Part shown: positions 60,172-64,000 of the stretch, piece by piece
Numbering within the stretch: position 1 is the first letter of the stretch
Layout: every line of letters begins with the position of its first letter
Source of the DNA: Streptomyces massasporeus
GTDB taxonomy: Bacteria; Actinomycetota; Actinomycetes; Streptomycetales; Streptomycetaceae
Assembly: GCF_014648995.1 (NCBI RefSeq)
Contig: NZ_BMSE01000005.1
Location: forward strand, 1 to 64,000
Direction: 5' to 3'
Length of the DNA stretch: 64,000 nt
Translations under genes and position numbers: made by a program
Notes under the pieces: model-generated
The model's input: only the letters and a program-made list of their open reading frames with translations
What the model was told of the DNA's origin: nothing
The model's database searches: none

Positions 60172-62787
60172 ATGCGCACACCCCGTAGGACCCCCACAGC
60201 CGGCGCCGACGCGCCGCCCTCTCCCATGCGCGGCCGCCGCGCGCACGCCGGACCACCGGCCGACGAAGGCCCCGACGCGCCCTCGGACGCCGCGCCGGAG
60301 GTGGCGCCCACGCGCGCGGAGCGCTGGCACATACGCCCCCGCACCGTGCGCGCCAAGATCATCTGCCTGCTGATGGTGCCGGTCGTCTCCCTCCTGGCCC
60401 TTTGGGCCTACGCCACGGTCACCACCGCCCAGGACGTCTCCCGGCTCCGCCAGGTCCAGCGCGTCGACGCCACGGTCCGCGCCCCCGTCTCCGCGGCCGT
60501 CGCCGCCCTCCAGGCCGAACGGGCGGCCGCCGTACGCCACGCCACCGACCCGTCCGCCGTCCGCGCCGGCGAACTGGACGAACTCGCCCGGCGCACCGAC
60601 CGGGCCGTCGCGAAGCTACGCCTCGGCAACGGCACCACCGTCGCCGACAGCGGGGAGCTGCCCGCCGGAGTCGCCCAGCGGCTGAAGGCCTTCGTCTCCG
60701 GCGCCGAGCGACTGCGGCCGCTGCGCACCGCCGTGCGGGACGGGCACGCGGGCTGGGCCGAGACGTACGACCGCTACACCGGGACCATCTCGGCCGCGTT
60801 CGAGGTCGGAGGGGCGCTCACCGGCATCCGGGACGCCGACCTCGGCTCCGACGCGCGCGTGCTGCTCGAATTCGCCCGCGCGGGCGAGGCGCTGGCCCAG
60901 GAGGACGCGGTGCTGGCGAGCGCCCGCCTGGACGGCACCCTGACCGGGGAGCGGCTCCGGCTCTTCACCGGCGCCGTCGATCTGCGCCGCACGCTCACCG
61001 AGTCGGCCGTCGCGGACCTGAGCGGCACCGAACGCTTCGCATGGGACGCCCTCGCCGGCGGCGGCGCCTACACGGGCCTCGGCGACGTCGAGGACGGGGT
61101 GCTGGCCCGCGGGCCGGGCGCGAAGGCGGTCGAAGCGGCACCCGAGAGCACCTGGAACACGCCGTACGAGCGCGTGCAGAACGGCATGCGCACCATCGAG
61201 GACGACGCGGCACGCGGAGTCGCGGAGCGGGCCGACCCGTTCACCCGGGGACTGCTCACCCCGGCCGGCGCCGCCGTCCTGCTCGGCCTCGCCGCCGTCG
61301 CCGCCTCGCTCGTCATCTCCGTCCGCATCGGACGCGGCCTCGTGGTGGAACTGGTCAGCCTGCGCAACAGCGCCCTGGAGATCGCCCGCCGCAAACTCCC
61401 CGACGCCATGCGGAAACTACGGGCGGGCGAAGAGATCGACATCCGCGCCGAGGCCCCACCGGAAGCGCCCGCCGAGGACGAGACCGGGCAGGTCGCCGAG
61501 GCCCTCACCACCGTGCACCGCGCCGCGCTGCGGGCCGCCGTGGAACGCGCCGAGCTCGCCAGCGGCATCTCCGGCGTCTTCGTCAACCTCGCCCGCCGCA
61601 GCCAGATCCTCGTCCACCGCCAGCTGGCCCTCCTCGACAGCATGGAACGCCGCTCCGACGACCCGAACGAGCTGAGCGACCTCTTCCGTCTCGACCACCT
61701 CACCACCCGCATGAGGCGCCACGCCGAGAGCCTGATCATCCTCTCCGGGGCCGCCCCCGGCCGCGCCTGGCGCATGCCGGTCTCCCTGACGAACGTGGTC
61801 CGCGCGGCCGTCTCCGAAGTGGAGGACTACGCGCGCGTGGAGGTACGGCAACTCCCCGAGGCAGCCGTCGTCGGCGCGGCCGTCGCCGACCTCACGCACC
61901 TGCTGGCCGAGATCATCGAGAACGCCGCCCAGTTCTCCCCGCCCCACACGCGCGTGCGCGTCACCGGCGAACCCGTCGGCAACGGCTACGCCGTCGAGGT
62001 CGAGGACCGCGGCCTCGGCATGGGCAAGGAGACCCTCGCCGAGGCCAACCGCCGCATCGCACAGTCCGAGGCGCTCGACCTCTTCGACAGCGACAGGCTC
62101 GGCCTCTTCGTGGTCAGCAGGCTCGCCGCCCGGCACGACGTCAAGGTCCACCTGCGGACATCCCCGTACGGCGGTACCACCGCGGTCGTCCTGCTGCCCA
62201 CCGCCCTGCTCCACACCGGGGCGGCAGCCGCACGATCCCCGGAGGCGGCGGAACCCGCGCGGCGGCCGGAGGAGCGCGCCTACGCGCGCGTGCCCGACGA
62301 CACCTTCCTCCAGGACGCCGTCCCGGCCCAGGCCGATCGGCGCGCCCTCGTGGCGCCTGTGCCGGCCGCCGCGGAGCCCGATGCCTCGCGTCACGCGAAG
62401 ACCTCGCGCCATCCGGATATCGCGCGTCACGCGGAGACTTCGCGCCACGCGGACAGTCCGCGCCACATGGAGACCCCGAGCCAGACCCCACCCCCAGGAG
62501 TCGCCACCTTGCGACTGCACCGACCACCGCAGCAGCCCGAAGACTCCGACGACCTTCCGCGCCGCGTGCGGCAGGCAAGCCTCGCTCCCCAACTGCGTGA
62601 AAGGCGCCCCGAGGAGCAGCCGTCGGCGCCCGGGCCCCGGGACGACGAGCGCACCCCCGAACTCGTCCGGGACCGCATGGCCGCCTACCGCGACGGCTGG
62701 GCGCGCGGCGGCGGCAGGCGACCCGGCCGCGGCACCACTCCCGGCCCCGCGACCGGCAGCGACAGCAGCGAAGGAGACCCCGCATGA
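60172..62787 (+). CDS. cvnA: Conservon sensor histidine kinase-like protein with nitrate-sensing domain
   Basis: An 871-aa membrane kinase. A basic cytoplasmic start (about 1-60), TM1 at 63-84, an extracellular NIT-type sensor (about 95-345), TM2 at about 366-388, a HAMP-like segment, and an atypical dimerisation region (VNLARRSQILVHRQLALLDSMERR) followed by HATPase_c (EIIENAAQFSPPHT, GLGMGKETL, GLFVVSRLAARH). The C-terminus is disordered, with five RHxxxx hexapeptides at 740-769 (DNA 62389-62478). ATG 60172 has GAGGAG upstream. First of the cvnABCD module. Confidence 0.92.
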   Translation: MRTPRRTPTAGADAPPSPMRGRRAHAGPPADEGPDAPSDAAPEVAPTRAERWHIRPRTVRAKIICLLMVPVVSLLALWAYATVTTAQDVSRLRQVQRVDATVRAPVSAAVAALQAERAAAVRHATDPSAVRAGELDELARRTDRAVAKLRLGNGTTVADSGELPAGVAQRLKAFVSGAERLRPLRTAVRDGHAGWAETYDRYTGTISAAFEVGGALTGIRDADLGSDARVLLEFARAGEALAQEDAVLASARLDGTLTGERLRLFTGAVDLRRTLTESAVADLSGTERFAWDALAGGGAYTGLGDVEDGVLARGPGAKAVEAAPESTWNTPYERVQNGMRTIEDDAARGVAERADPFTRGLLTPAGAAVLLGLAAVAASLVISVRIGRGLVVELVSLRNSALEIARRKLPDAMRKLRAGEEIDIRAEAPPEAPAEDETGQVAEALTTVHRAALRAAVERAELASGISGVFVNLARRSQILVHRQLALLDSMERRSDDPNELSDLFRLDHLTTRMRRHAESLIILSGAAPGRAWRMPVSLTNVVRAAVSEVEDYARVEVRQLPEAAVVGAAVADLTHLLAEIIENAAQFSPPHTRVRVTGEPVGNGYAVEVEDRGLGMGKETLAEANRRIAQSEALDLFDSDRLGLFVVSRLAARHDVKVHLRTSPYGGTTAVVLLPTALLHTGAAAARSPEAAEPARRPEERAYARVPDDTFLQDAVPAQADRRALVAPVPAAAEPDASRHAKTSRHPDIARHAETSRHADSPRHMETPSQTPPPGVATLRLHRPPQQPEDSDDLPRRVRQASLAPQLRERRPEEQPSAPGPRDDERTPELVRDRMAAYRDGWARGGGRRPGRGTTPGPATGSDSSEGDPA

Positions 62788-63221
62788 TCCAGGACCCGAG
62801 CACCCAGTCCGCCCGGCGCTCCGGCGAACTCGACTGGCTGCTGGACGATCTGGTGCTCCGCGTGAGCGACATCCGGCACGCCGTGGTGCTGTCCAACGAC
62901 GGCCTCGCCGTGGGCGCGTCGACCGGACTGCGCCGTGAGGACGCCGAGCACCTCGCCGCGGTCGCCTCGGGCTTCAACAGCCTCGCCAAGGGCGCGGGCC
63001 GGCACTTCGGCGCCGGAGGGGTCCGCCAGACCATGGTGGAGATGGACGAGGCCTTCCTGTTCGTGGCCGCCGCGGGTGACGGTTCCTGCCTCGCCCTCCT
63101 CACCGCCGTCACCGCCGACATCGGCCTCGTGGCCTACGAGATGGCCCGCCTGGTCAAACGCGTGGGCGAACACCTCGGCACGGCACCCCGCGTGGCCGCG
63201 CAGCCACCCGCAGCCGGATGA
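62784..63221 (+). CDS. cvnB: Conservon roadblock/LC7-domain protein
   Basis: A 145-aa Roadblock/LC7 protein (LDWLLDDLVLRVSDIRHAVVLSNDGLAVGASTGLRREDAEHLAAVASGF) that in other conservons binds CvnD and acts as its GAP-like partner. ATG 62784 overlaps the cvnA stop (ATGA). Its sequence is full length. Confidence 0.93.
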   Translation: MIQDPSTQSARRSGELDWLLDDLVLRVSDIRHAVVLSNDGLAVGASTGLRREDAEHLAAVASGFNSLAKGAGRHFGAGGVRQTMVEMDEAFLFVAAAGDGSCLALLTAVTADIGLVAYEMARLVKRVGEHLGTAPRVAAQPPAAG

Positions 63222-63243
63222 ACCGGGAGAACGGTCCGCGCAG

Positions 63244-63654
63244 ATGACCGAGGACATGACGGACGCCCAGCACGAGCAGGGCAGCCAGTGGTACGACAAC
63301 GAGGCCGGCCCGCTCGTCCGCCCCTACGCCATGACGGGCGGACGCACCCGGCCCGGCCCCACCGGCGTACGGTTCGACCTGATAGCCCTGGTCACGCTGG
63401 ACCCGGGCGCACCGGGCGTGGACGACGCCCCGCTCGGCCCGGAACACCGCAACCTCCTCGACCTGTGCCGCCCGGAAACCCAGTCGGTCGCCGAACTCGC
63501 CGCCGGTGCGGACCTGCCCGTGGGCGTGGTCAGGGTCCTCCTCGGCGACCTCCTGGAACTCGGCTGCGTCACCGTCAGCCGCCCCGTACCACCGGCGCAA
63601 CTACCCGACGAACGCATCCTGCGCGAGGTGATCGAGGGCCTGAGAGCGCTGTAG
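63244..63654 (+). CDS. cvnC: Conservon DUF742 protein
   Basis: A 136-aa DUF742 protein with the family's N-terminal GPLVRPYAMTGGRTRP and winged-helix-like C-terminal region (LCRPETQSVAELAAGADLPVGVVRVLLGDLLELGCV). ATG 63244 is 22 nt after cvnB; a second ATG at 63256 is possible, and GAGG precedes it closely. A 126-bp gap to cvnD follows, rich in CA. Confidence 0.9.
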   Translation: MTEDMTDAQHEQGSQWYDNEAGPLVRPYAMTGGRTRPGPTGVRFDLIALVTLDPGAPGVDDAPLGPEHRNLLDLCRPETQSVAELAAGADLPVGVVRVLLGDLLELGCVTVSRPVPPAQLPDERILREVIEGLRAL

Positions 63655-63780
63655 CCCGCCACGCACCGCACCGGCTACACACCCGTCGGCCGGCACCCGG
63701 CCCCACACCACCCACACGACCCACACCACCGACGACACCCACGCCTGCCCGACACCCGGCACTCCCGAGAGAAGTGATCA

Positions 63781-64000
63781 ATGGTCTCCGAGCACTCCGA
63801 CGCCCCGGGCGGCGACACCGCCGCACTGGCGCTGAAGATCCTGGTCGCCGGCGGATTCGGCGTGGGCAAGACCACGCTGGTGGGCGCCGTCAGCGAGATC
63901 CGGCCCCTGCGCACCGAGGAACTCCTCAGCGAAGCCGGCCAGTCGGTCGACGACACCGACGGCGTGGACCACAAGACCACCACGACCGTCGCCATGGACT
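63781..64000 (+). CDS. cvnD: Conservon GTP-binding protein, cut by the window end
   Basis: The first 73 codons of a small GTPase (ALKILVAGGFGVGKTTLVGAVSEIRPLRTEELLSEAG). The P-loop GGFGVGKTT is at about residues 24-32. CvnD proteins form a membrane complex with CvnA-C that acts like a G-protein-coupled system. The rest lies beyond 64000. ATG 63781. Confidence 0.93.
   Translation, partial: MVSEHSDAPGGDTAALALKILVAGGFGVGKTTLVGAVSEIRPLRTEELLSEAGQSVDDTDGVDHKTTTTVAMD

Overview
The window is very GC-rich, almost fully coding, uses GTG/TTG starts freely, and joins many genes by 4-nt ATGA/GTGA overlaps. Gene content (urease without ureE, RppA, a conservon, MurT/GatD, SpoIIE phosphatases, SSS/LytTR operon) points to a Streptomyces chromosome. 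From memory the order resembles the S. coelicolor SCO11xx-SCO12xx core region, so most of this is conserved chromosome rather than an island. I see no tRNA, rRNA, CRISPR array, transposase or prophage.

Layout. 1-1.9 kb: an exporter-like membrane protein and a divergent TetR regulator. 2.0-6.6 kb: ureABCFGD. 6.8-11 kb: secreted tripeptidyl aminopeptidase, NAD epimerase, lysophosphatidate acyltransferase, RpiB-like isomerase. 11-14.8 kb: two PAS/SpoIIE phosphatases. 15.2-17.9 kb: rocD, ddaH and an Lrp regulator. 18-22.1 kb: LytTR regulator, small membrane protein, SSS symporter and LytS-type kinase in one operon. 22-27.5 kb: a 59-aa membrane protein, CtaG-like protein, pfkA, gatD/murT and def. 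27.5-32.8 kb: TetR/acyl-CoA dehydrogenase pair, then the rppA, P450-like and cupin operon and a TenA-like protein. 33-38 kb: aldehyde dehydrogenase, NUDIX/ATP-dependent DNA ligase pair, flavin reductase and XRE-cupin regulator. 38-41.5 kb: quinone reductase and two acyl-CoA dehydrogenases in one overlapping operon. 41.8-46.6 kb: secreted phosphodiesterase-like protein, phosphodiester glycosidase, methyltransferase-NUDIX fusion, DUF5519 protein, Tat amidase. 46.9-50.9 kb: ROK regulator, xylB and divergent xylA. 51-59 kb: LP-repeat membrane protein, SWIM/SNF2 pair, hypotheticals, MpaB-type oxygenase, methyltransferase. 59.3-64 kb: MHYT protein and a conservon (cvnA-D) cut by the window end.

The most unusual item is the P450-like gene directly behind rppA. 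It keeps an open frame but lacks both the N-terminal region and the haem-binding Cys loop of its apparent family (CYP158A), leaving about 280 residues. Other notable items are a 40-bp palindromic repeat read in frame inside an acyl-CoA dehydrogenase, several short tandem arrays (19, 20, 32 and 43 bp; 12- and 18-bp coding repeats), and a repeated intergenic element present three times, once inside the urease operon.
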